From Primulina eburnea (Eukaryota > Streptophyta > Magnoliopsida > Lamiales > Gesneriaceae), in contig NC_133114.1 of assembly GCF_022965805.1 (NCBI RefSeq), positions 7,150,261-7,214,260 of the forward strand: 64,000 nt of DNA, in the 5' to 3' direction. Shown here in pieces: positions 1 to 9,894 of the stretch. Numbering within the stretch: position 1 is the stretch's first letter; each line of letters opens with the position of its first letter. Both the position numbers and the translations under genes were made by a program. The notes below the pieces were generated by a model that worked only from the letters and a program-made list of their open reading frames with translations, did not search any database and had not been told where the DNA came from.

Positions 1-2250
1 TCACCTGTTTCAACCAGAACTCGCATTTTGACAATTTAGCATATAATTTCTCCGCCCTCAAAATTCTCAACACAGTTCTTAAATGAATATGATAACAAAA
101 TCATCCAGATATCTCGGAATGATGCGATTCATCAATCCCATAAATACCGCTGGTGCATTCGTCAAACCAAATGACATGACATAAATTCATAGTGTCCATA
201 CCTGGTTCTGAATGCAGTCTTAGAGATATCAGAGTCCCTGACTCTCAATTGATGGTATCCAGATCTCAAGTCGATCTTGGAATACACCGAAGAACCCTGC
301 AATTGATCAAACAAATCATCAATACGAGGCAATGGATATTTATTCTTTACCGTTGCCTTGTTCAGCTGCCGGTAGTCGATACAAAGTCTCATCGACCCGT
401 CCTTCTTTCTCACGAACAGTACTGGAGCACCCCAAGGAGATACACTTGGTCTAATATACCCCTTGGCCAGTAAATCCTCAAACTGTTCTTTCAACTCTTT
501 CAACTCGATCGGTGCCATCCTGTATGGAGCCCTAGAAATCGGAACTGTTCCTGGCATTAACTCAATGCTGAAGTCTATCTCTCGAATCGGAGGCAATCCA
601 GGAATCTCATCTGGAAAGACATCAGCAAACTCACACACCACTGGCAAATCCGCCAATGATGGGGTCGATTTCAGTAAATCAACTGAATATACCAGGAATC
701 CATCTGCTCCCTTCTGCAATAATCGAGTCATATTCATTGCAGATATCAAAGGAATTCTAGCACGAGAACCTTTACCATAAAATTTCCACTCCTCAGCCAT
801 TTCAGGTCTGAATCGAACTATCTTATGGAAGCAATCGACTGTAGCTCGGTACTTGGTCAACATATCGATACCGACAATACAATCAAAATCGGATAAACCA
901 AGCACAATACAATCTAACTCAATCGTATGCTCATCGTACTGCAGTATACCCGATTTAACAGATTTTACTGATATCACACCTGTTCCTAACGGAGACGTGA
1001 CAGATACTATAGTGGCTAATGACTCAACAGGCAATGAGTGCATTAATGCAAATCTCTCCGATATAAATGTATGAGATGCATCAGTATCAATCAGTACATA
1101 TGCAGGATAACCAGAAATAAAACAGTTACCTGCCACAACATCATCAGGTGCATCATGTGCCTGCTCCTCGGTCAACGCAAAAACTCTGGCCTGCTGTCTC
1201 GGAGGCTGGCTCACTGTCTGGCCCCCTCCTGGCCTCTGCTGTGACTGAGTAGGCGGTGCTGGCTGAAAAGTATGAACGGCAGATGGTCGTCTACCTGCCT
1301 GAGCCACTGATCCCGATGACTACAGCTGCCTGTGATCCCTGGGCACTCCTCTAGGGACATACTCGGGCAAAGTGTCCTTGCTGTCTACAAATACGACAGC
1401 TGCCAACCACTCCTCGGCACTGCTCTGTGGAATGCCTCCCTCCACAAGCACTACAGTACGGTCCTGTATAACTCTGGCCCTGACCGATCTGTCTAGAGCC
1501 ACTCGAACTAGACGAGCTAGTTCCAGATTTCTTGAATTGCTTCCCTCTAGCCTTCAAGAAATCCATCTTCCTGCTACTACTGCTGCCACCTTCAAATCGA
1601 GGAGGTGGTCGTTGTTGTCCCGATACTGGAAGCACAAACGAAGCCTCTCTCTGCCTCATCAGTCCTGCTTCGGCTCCCTTGGCTCTGTTCAAGGCATCGG
1701 TAAAATTGTTTGGCCTCCCGGTATTCACCAAGGTAAATATTTATGGATTTAGGCCATTTATAAACTGGTCCGCAATGGCCTCATCATGTTCAGCTACATG
1801 GGGAGCAAATCTCAAAAGTGTAGTGAACTTAGCCACATAATCCTCAATGTTTAACTGGCCTTGTCTCAAGTTCGCAAACTCGGCTCCTTTGTCCTTCCTA
1901 TAAGATACTGGAAAGAACCGTAGATAAAATTCAGACTTAAACACATTCCAGGTAATGGCCGTACCTCGTTGTTCCAATGCCCGTTTCATCGTGATCCACC
2001 AGTGTTTAGAAACATCATGCAACTGGTGTCCGATCAGTTTCACCCTCTTTTCCTCAGTATATTCCAAAGATTCGAACATCGCTTCAATATCGTCCAACCA
2101 ACTTTCACATTCCACGGAATTCTCCGTACCTTTCAAAGTCGGTGGATGAAAAGACTGAAATCTTTTCAACAGTTTCTCCATTGGTGTAGGAGTCACATCC
2201 ATGGGAGGATTCGATGTACTCCCATGTTCTGGTATTCTTCTCGGAGGCAT
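1..2250 (-). pseudogene. gag-pol pseudogene (Gag, protease, RT start), element 1
   Basis: Gag starts at the ATG complementary to 2248-2250 (MPPRRIPEHG). The capsid region, a Ser-rich linker and two Cys/His knuckles ([27 protein letters not shown]) follow. The protease motif reads [10 protein letters not shown], so the usual DTG is DTD. RT begins with [22 protein letters not shown]. Breaks seen by comparison with element 2: a Glu codon changed to TAA at 1741-1743, a Gln codon changed to TAG at 1351-1353, a one-base insertion near 1322 and a one-base deletion near 175. It cannot make a functional polyprotein. The intact ancestor would supply virus-like-particle protein plus protease, RT, RNase H and integrase. 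Confidence 0.93.
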
Positions 2251-2492
2251 ATCTAAAATCGAAAGGATTAGCAAACCCAAACCAAAGTTCTATTTCAGTC
2301 CTCCTCCGATCATCTTACTGCTGATCCATAATCGGCTCTGATTTGTTCTCAATAATACATGTTTTCAAATCAAGTCAGATAAATAGACAAACATGTATTA
2401 TAAAGCAGTAAATCATGCTAGAAATCAAAAGCAGGAAAGAAAACACATTCTACCCCGCTCACTAGCTCCTATCTCAATGTCAAGGATCTATC

Positions 2493-2504
2493 GCTCTGAT
2501 ACCA
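2493..2504 (-). other. Primer binding site, element 1
   Basis: On the minus strand this reads TGGTATCAGAGC, complementary to the 3' end of plant initiator Met tRNA. It is preceded by the five-base spacer ACAGG, as in elements 2, 3, H and G. Confidence 0.9.
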
Positions 2505-2509
2505 CCTGT

Positions 2510-2893
2510 ATTGTTTATATGATTGCATGTTTCGTTGATTTATACTGGGAGTATATTCTCACCGGTTTATCCGGTTGTTGTCTTGTCTGTATGTGTACTT
2601 GACAACAGGTGGGACAGGATCAGGGTCCAGGAGATGAAGAGAGAGATCGTGATTAGAGTGGTGGCACCGGACTTGGACTAGAGATAGGGTTGAACACTTG
2701 ATAGTAGTTGTCAAACCCTAGTTTGAATAAATGTTTGTGATACAGGACTTGTATTATATATACTGATATGTATATATGGTTTGATTTCACTACGTTCCGC
2801 ATTTTAAAAAGAAAAATTTTTAGACCCTGTTTTATAATTGATTAATTAGTCCCAAAGATGATTAAGAACTTGATTAGCGTCCGGGTCCCCACA
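2510..2893 (+). repeat. 5' LTR remnant of element 2
   Basis: This matches 9441-9823 of the 3' LTR and ends in CCCCACA directly before the primer spacer. The first 1.7 kb, including the U3 dyad array and TATA run, is missing, so this copy has no recognisable promoter. It keeps the CTGTTGTC-type hairpin (2575-2608, here with a T at the first base). Confidence 0.93.
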
Positions 2894-2898
2894 ACAGG

Positions 2899-2910
2899 TG
2901 GTATCAGAGC
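2899..2910 (+). other. Primer binding site, element 2
   Basis: TGGTATCAGAGC, complementary to initiator Met tRNA, five bases (ACAGG) after the LTR end. Confidence 0.93.
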
Positions 2911-3134
2911 GATAGATCCCTTAGACTGAGATAGAAGCTAGTGAGCGGGGTAGATTGATTTTCTTTCCTGCTTTTGATTGCTAGCATGATTCCTGTTTTA
3001 ATATATGCTACCTGAATTATCTGATATTGATATGGTATTGTATATTATTGGAATGGATCAGCTGTAAGATGATCCGAGGAGGATTGAAACTGGTAAGTGG
3101 TATTTGGAATTACTAACCTCTTCGATTATCAGAT

Positions 3135-6100
3135 ATGCCTCCGGGAAGGATACCAGAACAGGGAAGTACATCGAATCCTCCTATGGATGTGACCGCTACT
3201 CCAATGGAGCAATTGTTGAAAAGATTTCAATCATTCCATCCACCGACTTTGAAAGGGACGGAGAATTCCGTGGAATGTGAAAGTTGGTTGGACGATATTG
3301 AATCGTTGTTCGAATCTTTGGAATATACAGAGGAAAAGAGGGTGAAACTGATCGGACACCAGATGCATGACGTTGCTAAACACTGGTGGAACACGACAAA
3401 ACGGGCTTTGGAATTACGAGGTACGGCCATTACCTGGAATGTGTTTAAGACTGAATTTTATCTACGGTTCTTTCCAGTTTCATATAGGAAGGACAAGGGA
3501 GCCGAGTTTGCAAACTTGAGACAGGGCCAGTTAAACATTGAGGATTATGTGGCTAAGCTCTCTACTCTGCTCCGCTTTGCCCCTCATGTGGCTGGGAGTG
3601 ATGAGGCCGTTGCAGACCAGTTCATAAATGGTCTAAATCCTGAAATTTTTACCCTGGTAAACACTGGAAGGCCAAACAATTTCACTGATGCTCTGAATCG
3701 AGCTAAGGGAGCCGAAGCCGGATTGATAAGACAGAAAGAGGCTTCGTTTGTGCCTTCAGCACCGAGTTCACAGATGCCTCCACCATTTCCTCGATTTGAG
3801 AGTGGCGGTGGAAGTGGGAAGAAAGACTTCCTGAAGGCTAAGGGGAAGAAATTCAAGAAAGCTGGGAGTAGCTCCTCTAGTTCGAGTGGCTCTAGACAGA
3901 CTAGTCAGGGCCAGAGTTATATAGGACCATACTGTAGCACCTGTGGAGGGAGGCATTCCACAGAGCAGTGCAGAGGAGTGTTCGGCAACTGCCGCATCTG
4001 TAAACAGCATGGACACTTTACTCGAGTGTGTCCACAGAGAGGTGCCCAGGGATCACAGGCAGCTGAGTCATCGGGATCAGTGGCTCAGGCAGGTAGTCGA
4101 CCCTCTGCCGTTCATACTTTTCAGCCAGCACCGTCTACTCTGTCACAGCAGAGGCCAGGAGGGGGCCAGACAGCGAACCAGCCTCCTAGACAGCAGGCCC
4201 GATTGTTTGCTTTGACTGAGGAGCAAGCTCAGGATGCACCTGATGATGTCGTGGCAGGTAACTGTTTTATTTCTGGTTATCATGCATATGTACTGATTGA
4301 CACTGGCGCATCGCATACTTTCATTTCTGAGAGATTTGCATTGAGTTATGCGTTACCTGTTGAGTCATTGTCTGTGGTAGTGTCTATGTCTTCTCCGTTA
4401 GGGACAGGGTTGATGTCAGTGAAAATTGCTAAATCTAGTATACTGCAGTACGATGAGCATACGATTGAGTTAGACTGTATTGTACTTGGGATATCTGATT
4501 TTGATTGTATTATCGGTATTGATACATTAACCAAGTACAGAGCTACAGTTGATTGTTTCCACAAGATTGTACGATTCAGACCTGAAATGGCTGAGGAGTG
4601 GAAGTTTTACGGTAAGGGTTCTCGAGCCAGAATTCCTTTGATATCTGCAATGAATATGACACGATTATTGCAGAAAGGAGCGGATGGATTCCTGGTATAT
4701 TCAGTTGATTTACTGAAATCGAGCCCATCATTGGCGGATTTGCCTGTGGTGTGCGAATTTGCTGATGTCTTTCCAGACGAGATTCCTGGATTGCCTCCGA
4801 TTCGAGAGATAGACTTCAGCATTGAGTTAATGCCAGGAACAGTTCCGATTTCGAGAGCTCCTTACAGGATGGCACCGATCGAACTGAAAGAGTTAAAAGA
4901 AAAGTTGGAGGATTTACTGGCCAAGGGATATATTAGACCGAGTGTATCTCCTTGGGGTGCTCCAGTACTGTTCGTGAGAAAGAAGGACGGGTCGATGAGA
5001 CTTTGTATCGACTACCGGCAACTGAACAAGGCAACGGTAAAGAATAAATATCCATTGCCTCGTATTGATGATCTGTTTGATCAATTGCAAGGTTCATATG
5101 TGTATTCCAAGATTGACTTGAGATCTGGATACCATCAACTGAGAGTCAGGGATTCTGATATCTCAAAGACAGCATTCAGAACCAGGTATGGACACTATGA
5201 GTTTATTGTCATGCCTTTTGGTTTGACGAATGCACCGGCGGTGTTTATGGGATTGATGAACCGCGTATTTCAGAAATACTTGGATGATTTTGTTATCATA
5301 TTCATTGATGATATATTTATTTATTCAAAGAATATGATTGAACATGCTAATCATCTGAGGACTGTGTTGAGAATTTTGAGGGCTAGAGAAGCTGTATGCT
5401 AAGTTGTCGAAATGCGAGTTCTGGTTGAAACAGGTGGTGTTTTTGGGTCACATTATATCGGGAGACGGTATATTAGTTGATCCCAGTAAGGTTGAAGCCG
5501 TGATTTCTTGCCCAAGACCTACATCTGTGCCAGAAATTCGTAGTTTTATGGGTTTGGCAGGGTATTACCGACGTTTTATCCAAGATTTTTCGAGTATTGC
5601 AAAGCCTATTACACAGTTAACTCAGAAGAATGCTCCGTTTAACTGGTCTGAAGACTGTGAGACCAGTTTTCTGGAACTGAAGAAGAGATTGACCAGTGCG
5701 CCTGTGTTGACGATTCCTTCAGGCACTGGTGGATTTGTTGTTTACTGTGATGAATCTCACCGAGGATTGGGTTGTGTACTCATGCAGCGGGGGCATGTGA
5801 TTGCTTATGCCTCGAGACAGCTGAAATCCCACGAATCTCGTTACCCAATTCATGATCTTGAATTGGCAGCCATAGTCTTTGCACTGAAGATATGGCGACA
5901 TTATTTATACAGCGAGAAATTTGAAATCTATTCTGATCATAAGAGCTTGAAATATCTGTTTTCGCAATCAGAGTTGAATATGAGACAGCGGAGATGGCTA
6001 GATTTATTGAAATACTTTGATTGTGAGATTAAATACTATCCGGGAAAGTCAAATGCAGCAGCTGATGCACTAAGTCGAAAGGTATGTGCACTATCCTTAT

Positions 6101-7633
6101 CGACGATTGGTGTATCGAATTTTATTGAAGACTGCTGTTTGTCTGGATTAGCTTTTGAAACAGATCGTCAGCCTCTGAGATTATATGCAATTCGAGCTGA
6201 ACCAGAGTTGATATTGAGAATCAAGGAGGCCCAGAAAAGTGATCAGAATATACAGAAATCAATTGCTATGGTTAGAGCTGGACATCGATCGGAATACCAG
6301 GTTCAAAATGGTATTTTGTATGTGAATAATCGTCTTGTTGTGCCGAATGTTTCGGATTTGAGACAGCGAATACTGACAGAAGCGCACAACAGCCGATTTA
6401 GCATTCATCCTGGTGGCAGGAAAATGTACAATGATTTAAAGACACAGTATTGGTGGAAACAAATGAAGTCTGATGTGACTGAATTTGTAGCCAAGTGTCT
6501 GAATTTCCAACAGGTGAAGGCTGAAAGAAAGAAACCAGGAGGATTGTTACAGAGTTTGTCCATTCCAGAATGGAAATGAGATCACATTTTCATGGATTTT
6601 GTGACGCAGATTACCAAGATCCTCCCAAGGTTGTGATGCAATTTGGGTCGTGATTGATCGATTGACCAAATCTGCATGTTTTATTCCATACAAGATGACA
6701 TACCGATATGACCAGATGGCGGATATTTACATCAAGGAAGTGGTGAGACTGCACGGAGTGCCGAAGTCGATTGTTTCAGATCGAGATCCTCGATTTACTT
6801 CGCACTTCTGGCAGAGCCTGCAGCAAGCTCTTGGTACGAAGTTACATCTTAGTACCGCATATCATCCACAGACTGACGGACAGTCAGAGCGTACGATACA
6901 GACATTAGAAGATATGCTGAGAGCTGTAGTACTTGATTTTAGTACTAATTGGCAAGATGCATTGCCTCTTTGTGAGTTTTCGTACAACAATAGCTATCAA
7001 ACGAGTATTGAGATGGCACCATTTGAAGCGTTGTACGGGAAGAAATGTCGATCCCCTCTGTATTGGGATGATATCTCTGAAGTTCCTGAGACTGGACCTG
7101 ATATGATCAGAGATATGACTGAGAAGATAAAGCTGATTCAGAAGAAAATGAAGGCAGCTCAGGACAGACAAGCCAAATATGCCAACCTCAGACGACGACC
7201 GTTGGTATTCGAGGTAGGAGACCGAGTATTCTTGAAGATTTCTCCTTTCAGAGGTGTTGTCAGATTTGGCAAGAAAGGGAAGTTGTCTCCACGATACGTC
7301 GGTCCTTATGAGATTCTCGAGAGGATAGGAGATCGTGCCTATCGACTTGCTTTGCCGCCTTCATTATCTGGAATACATGATGTTTTTCATGTATCGATGC
7401 TGCGGAAGTATCTCCCTGATGATTCTCACGTTATTCAGTCAGACGAGACTGAGCTGGATGAGACATTGAGTTATGTCGAGAAACCGATCCGGATTATCGA
7501 TCGTAAAGAGAAACAGCTCAGAACAAAGACGATTCCTTTGGTGAAAGTTCAATGGACTCGTCATGGCACTGAAGAAGCTACGTGGGAGACTGAATCTGAT
7601 ATGAGACAGGAATTCCCAGCATTATTTTACTGA
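3135..7633 (+). pseudogene. gag-pol pseudogene with chromodomain, element 2
   Basis: Starts [10 protein letters not shown]. Domains by residue of the first frame: capsid about 60-160; two Cys/His knuckles about 265-300; protease [10 protein letters not shown] about 389; RT from about 550, with YRQLNKAT near 631 and the catalytic FIDD near 724. The frame then breaks. The second frame (5404-6579) carries the RT thumb and RNase H ([29 protein letters not shown]) and the integrase HHCC zinc finger. The third (6650-7633) carries the rest of the integrase core ([21 protein letters not shown]), the GPY/F module and a chromodomain-like end (IPLVKVQWTRHGTEEATWE). Breaks are a one-base insertion near 5383, Trp to TGA at 6577-6579 and a one-base insertion near 6610. 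The whole would be about 1500 codons in a single frame. Confidence 0.95.
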
Positions 7634-7691
7634 TGTAAATACATACTCGCCTGTAATTACAGTCCTTCTTAATGATATGATTGGATTATCG

Positions 7692-7731
7692 ATGATTTCG
7701 AGGACGAAATCGTATCTTAGAGGGGGAGAAA
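7692..7731 (+). promoter_or_regulatory. AGGA-loop hairpin and polypurine tract, element 2
   Basis: GATTTCG-AGGA-CGAAATC (7694-7711) is a perfect 7-bp stem with a four-base loop; an A-T and a T-G pair extend it to 7692-7713. Eight bases later the polypurine tract AGAGGGGGAGAAA (7719-7731) ends at the LTR. The tract primes plus-strand DNA synthesis in LTR elements. The hairpin's role is unknown to me; see findings. Confidence 0.85.
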
Positions 7732-7861
7732 TGTAATGCCCGAGAATTTAATCCTGTTAATCCGTAATTATTGATTTATAATTTGATATGATTACGAAAG
7801 GATTAATCGGGACACGAAATACAAGTACGTGTGAAAAGTGTGTGTAAGTGTAAGGAGGCAG

Positions 7862-8155
7862 CACGCACATGCGCGGACCCATGCGCGCACATGCGCGCAT
7901 CGAACAGTGGGCTTCGCGCATATGCGCGGGTGATTGCGCGCATATGCGCGAAGGGGACAATAGCCCCCTTAAATTTCGATTGGCCCCGCGCATATGCGCC
8001 GATAGCGTGCGCGCATATGCGCGAGGCGAGGTGTGCAGCACGCGCCGAGACATGGTCTCGCGCATATGCGCGAAGACAATGCGCGCATATGCGCGAGAGG
8101 ATTTGCGCGGAATTTCAAGGCGACACGTATCATGTGCATGCAATATATATATATA
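7862..8155 (+). promoter_or_regulatory. U3 dyad array and TATA run, element 2 LTR
   Basis: Six exact GCGCATATGCGC palindromes start at 7916, 7938, 7988, 8011, 8060 and 8083, and two variants at 7863 and 7885. They fall into four pairs with starts 22, 22, 23 and 23 bp apart; the pairs repeat every 53, 72 and 72 bp. The last 14-bp arm ends at 8095, and the TATATATATATA run begins at 8144, 48 bases on. This is the likely core promoter of the retrotransposon, but no transcription start is visible from sequence alone. Confidence 0.8.
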
Positions 8156-8998
8156 CAATCGTTTCCTCAGAAGAATAAAGAAAAAGAATTGGAGAGGAAA
8201 CGTTGTTCTTGATTTTAGAATTCAATCGTGCGATCAATCCGTCCATCTGAATTATAATCCGACTTCGGTACTGTTATCCTATTGACGTAGGCTACACTTT
8301 GACGTAAGTTTTGCTAAGTTTTGACATGCTTTGAAATTATGCTATGGTCAGAATTTAATAGGATTCAGATATGTTGTTCTTGACATGTTAGACATCATAG
8401 AATCGAAGTCAGATTAAGAAATAGACTGATTATGGAATTGTTATGAATTTCTGATTATAATCGGTTGATATCGGACAGATTTAGATTATGGATTGATTAT
8501 AGATTGTACTGGATATGAGTTATGGATTGTAAACTGTTATCTGGTGTATTGGTATTGACGGGGATATTGGAATTGTACCGTTATACCGTTGATTTTGAAT
8601 TAAATCCAGATTGATCAGATTGTTATGGAATTGACTGGTATATTGATATGAGATTATTGATATTGTCAGTACCAGACAGAGTGTGAGTTCAGGACGTTGA
8701 CTGAGCCAGAAACCGACGAAAGAAAGGTATAAGTCAATGTGGTATTGGGAGATGGACTTGAGTCGGTTTAGACTTGGGTTTCCCTAAATCACATACTTTA
8801 CTTTATCGCATTGATATTTGCATTGATTGATTGATATACTTGTTTTCTTGAGTTATAGATTACAGGTATTAGAAGAGTAATCTTATGACAGAAGTGCCGT
8901 TAGTGGTGGGATCACCACGGGCACATTACACGATGTCATAAGATTGTGTATTGGCGGATGTGCCAAAGACTGTCACTGGATGTTTGGCTATCGATGTG

Positions 8999-9300
8999 AT
9001 GGATAGGATGGTGGCTTTTTCTATTACTGTTAATCAGTATTGTATCGATGTGGATAGATTAGTAGCTCTTTTATTACTGTTAATCGATGTCATATCGATG
9101 TGGATAGAATTAGAGTTGCTTCTATTACTGTTAATCGGTACTATATTGATGTGGATAGAATAATAGCTTCCTCTATTACTGGTAATCGATACCGTATCGA
9201 TGTGAATAGAACTGGAGTCTTTTCTATTACTGTTGATCGATACCATATCGGCGTGGATAGAACTGGAGTCTTTTCTATTACTGCTAGTCGATATACGCAT
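8999..9300 (+). repeat. 51-bp minisatellite in the LTR of element 2
   Basis: About six degenerate units of 50-51 bp. Each has the pattern TGGATAGAA...TCTATTACTGTTAATCG...ATCGATG. The last two units are most alike. Element H has a different, about 20-bp tandem repeat at the corresponding LTR position. Confidence 0.85.
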
Positions 9301-9823
9301 GCCAACTTCTGGAATCGGGACCCCTAGACTAGGACTGAGTCTAGTCTTAATGATGTAGCTACGAGTATTGTCGACAGTTTGATATTGATTATGTTTCAGA
9401 CTTTGTTACATATATCTGTTACCTGATTACATGCTTTATATTGTTTATATGATTGCATGTTTCGTTGATTTATACTGGGAGTATATTCTCACCGGTTTAT
9501 CCGGCTGTTGTCTTGTCTGTATGTGTACTTGACAACAGGTGGGACATGATCAGGGTCCAGGAGATGAAGAGAGAGATCGTGATTAGAGTGGTGGCACCGG
9601 ACTTGGACTAGAGATAGGGTTGAACACTTGATAGTAGTTGTCAAACCCTAGTTTGAATAAATGTTTGTGATATAGGACTTGTATTATATATACTGATATG
9701 TATATATGGTTTGATTTCACTACGTGCCGCATTTTAAAAAGAAAAATTTTTAGACCCTGTTTTATAATTGATTAATTAGTCCCAAAGATGATTAAGAACT
9801 TGATTAGCGTCCGGGTCCCCACA

Positions 9824-9894
9824 ATCTCCCAATACCACATTGACTTATACCTTTCGTTTGTAGTCACGGTCTGAAGTAATCTCAATTCTGAACT
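9824..9894 (-). repeat. LTR X, distal fragment
   Basis: The first 32 bases are the reverse complement of 8727-8758 in element 2's LTR, so this is a minus-strand piece of a related LTR. It is continuous with 18320-19085 once element 3 and one copy of its target duplication are removed. The last five bases, GAACT (9890-9894), are element 3's left target duplication. The part of LTR X that should lie to the left is absent. Confidence 0.8.
9890..9894. other. Target site duplication of element 3, left copy
   Basis: GAACT, matching 18315-18319 exactly; five bases is the usual duplication for this class of integrase. Confidence 0.93.

Larger units (their letters stand above)
1..2509 (-). mobile_element. 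Ty3/Gypsy chromovirus element 1, 5' part only
   Basis: This is the 5' half of a minus-strand gypsy element: primer site at 2493-2504, leader, gag, protease and the start of reverse transcriptase. It runs off the left edge of the window. Its own 5' LTR should begin at 2510 on the plus strand with TGTGGGG, but that position instead holds the middle of element 2's LTR, so the LTR is missing at this junction. Coding similarity to element 2 is high throughout, so both belong to one family. The family placement (Tekay/Del-like) rests on the gag start MPPRRIP, the Met-tRNA primer site and the pol type. Confidence 0.93.
2510..9823 (+). mobile_element. Ty3/Gypsy chromovirus element 2 (5' LTR truncated)
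   Basis: The order is LTR remnant, primer site, gag-pol, hairpin, polypurine tract, 3' LTR. The 3' LTR is complete (2092 bp, TG...CA), but only its last 384 bp are present at the 5' end. The two LTR ends differ at about four sites over that stretch, so the copy is fairly young. No target duplication can be checked because the 5' boundary is lost. The bases after the 3' LTR (ATCTC...) belong to a minus-strand LTR, so the element appears to have inserted into another LTR. Confidence 0.93.
7732..9823 (+). repeat. 3' LTR of element 2 (2092 bp)
   Basis: Begins TGTAATGCCCGAG just after the polypurine tract and ends GTCCCCACA. Contents in order: U3 with a GC-rich dyad array (7862-8095), TATA run (8144-8155), a conserved stretch with GACGTAAGTTTTGC, a 51-bp minisatellite (8999-9300), a hairpin (9505-9538) and a U5 tail with an A-rich/T-rich block (about 9730-9755). 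Short ORFs inside it are not real genes. Confidence 0.95.

Noticed and set aside
7831..8285. Long overlapping ORFs in both directions rich in RAYAR, AHMR and RICA
   Set aside because: They are translations of the GCGCATATGCGC palindrome array, which reads openly in several frames on both strands; the same happens at 44549-45102 and 52596-53036. They are not proteins.
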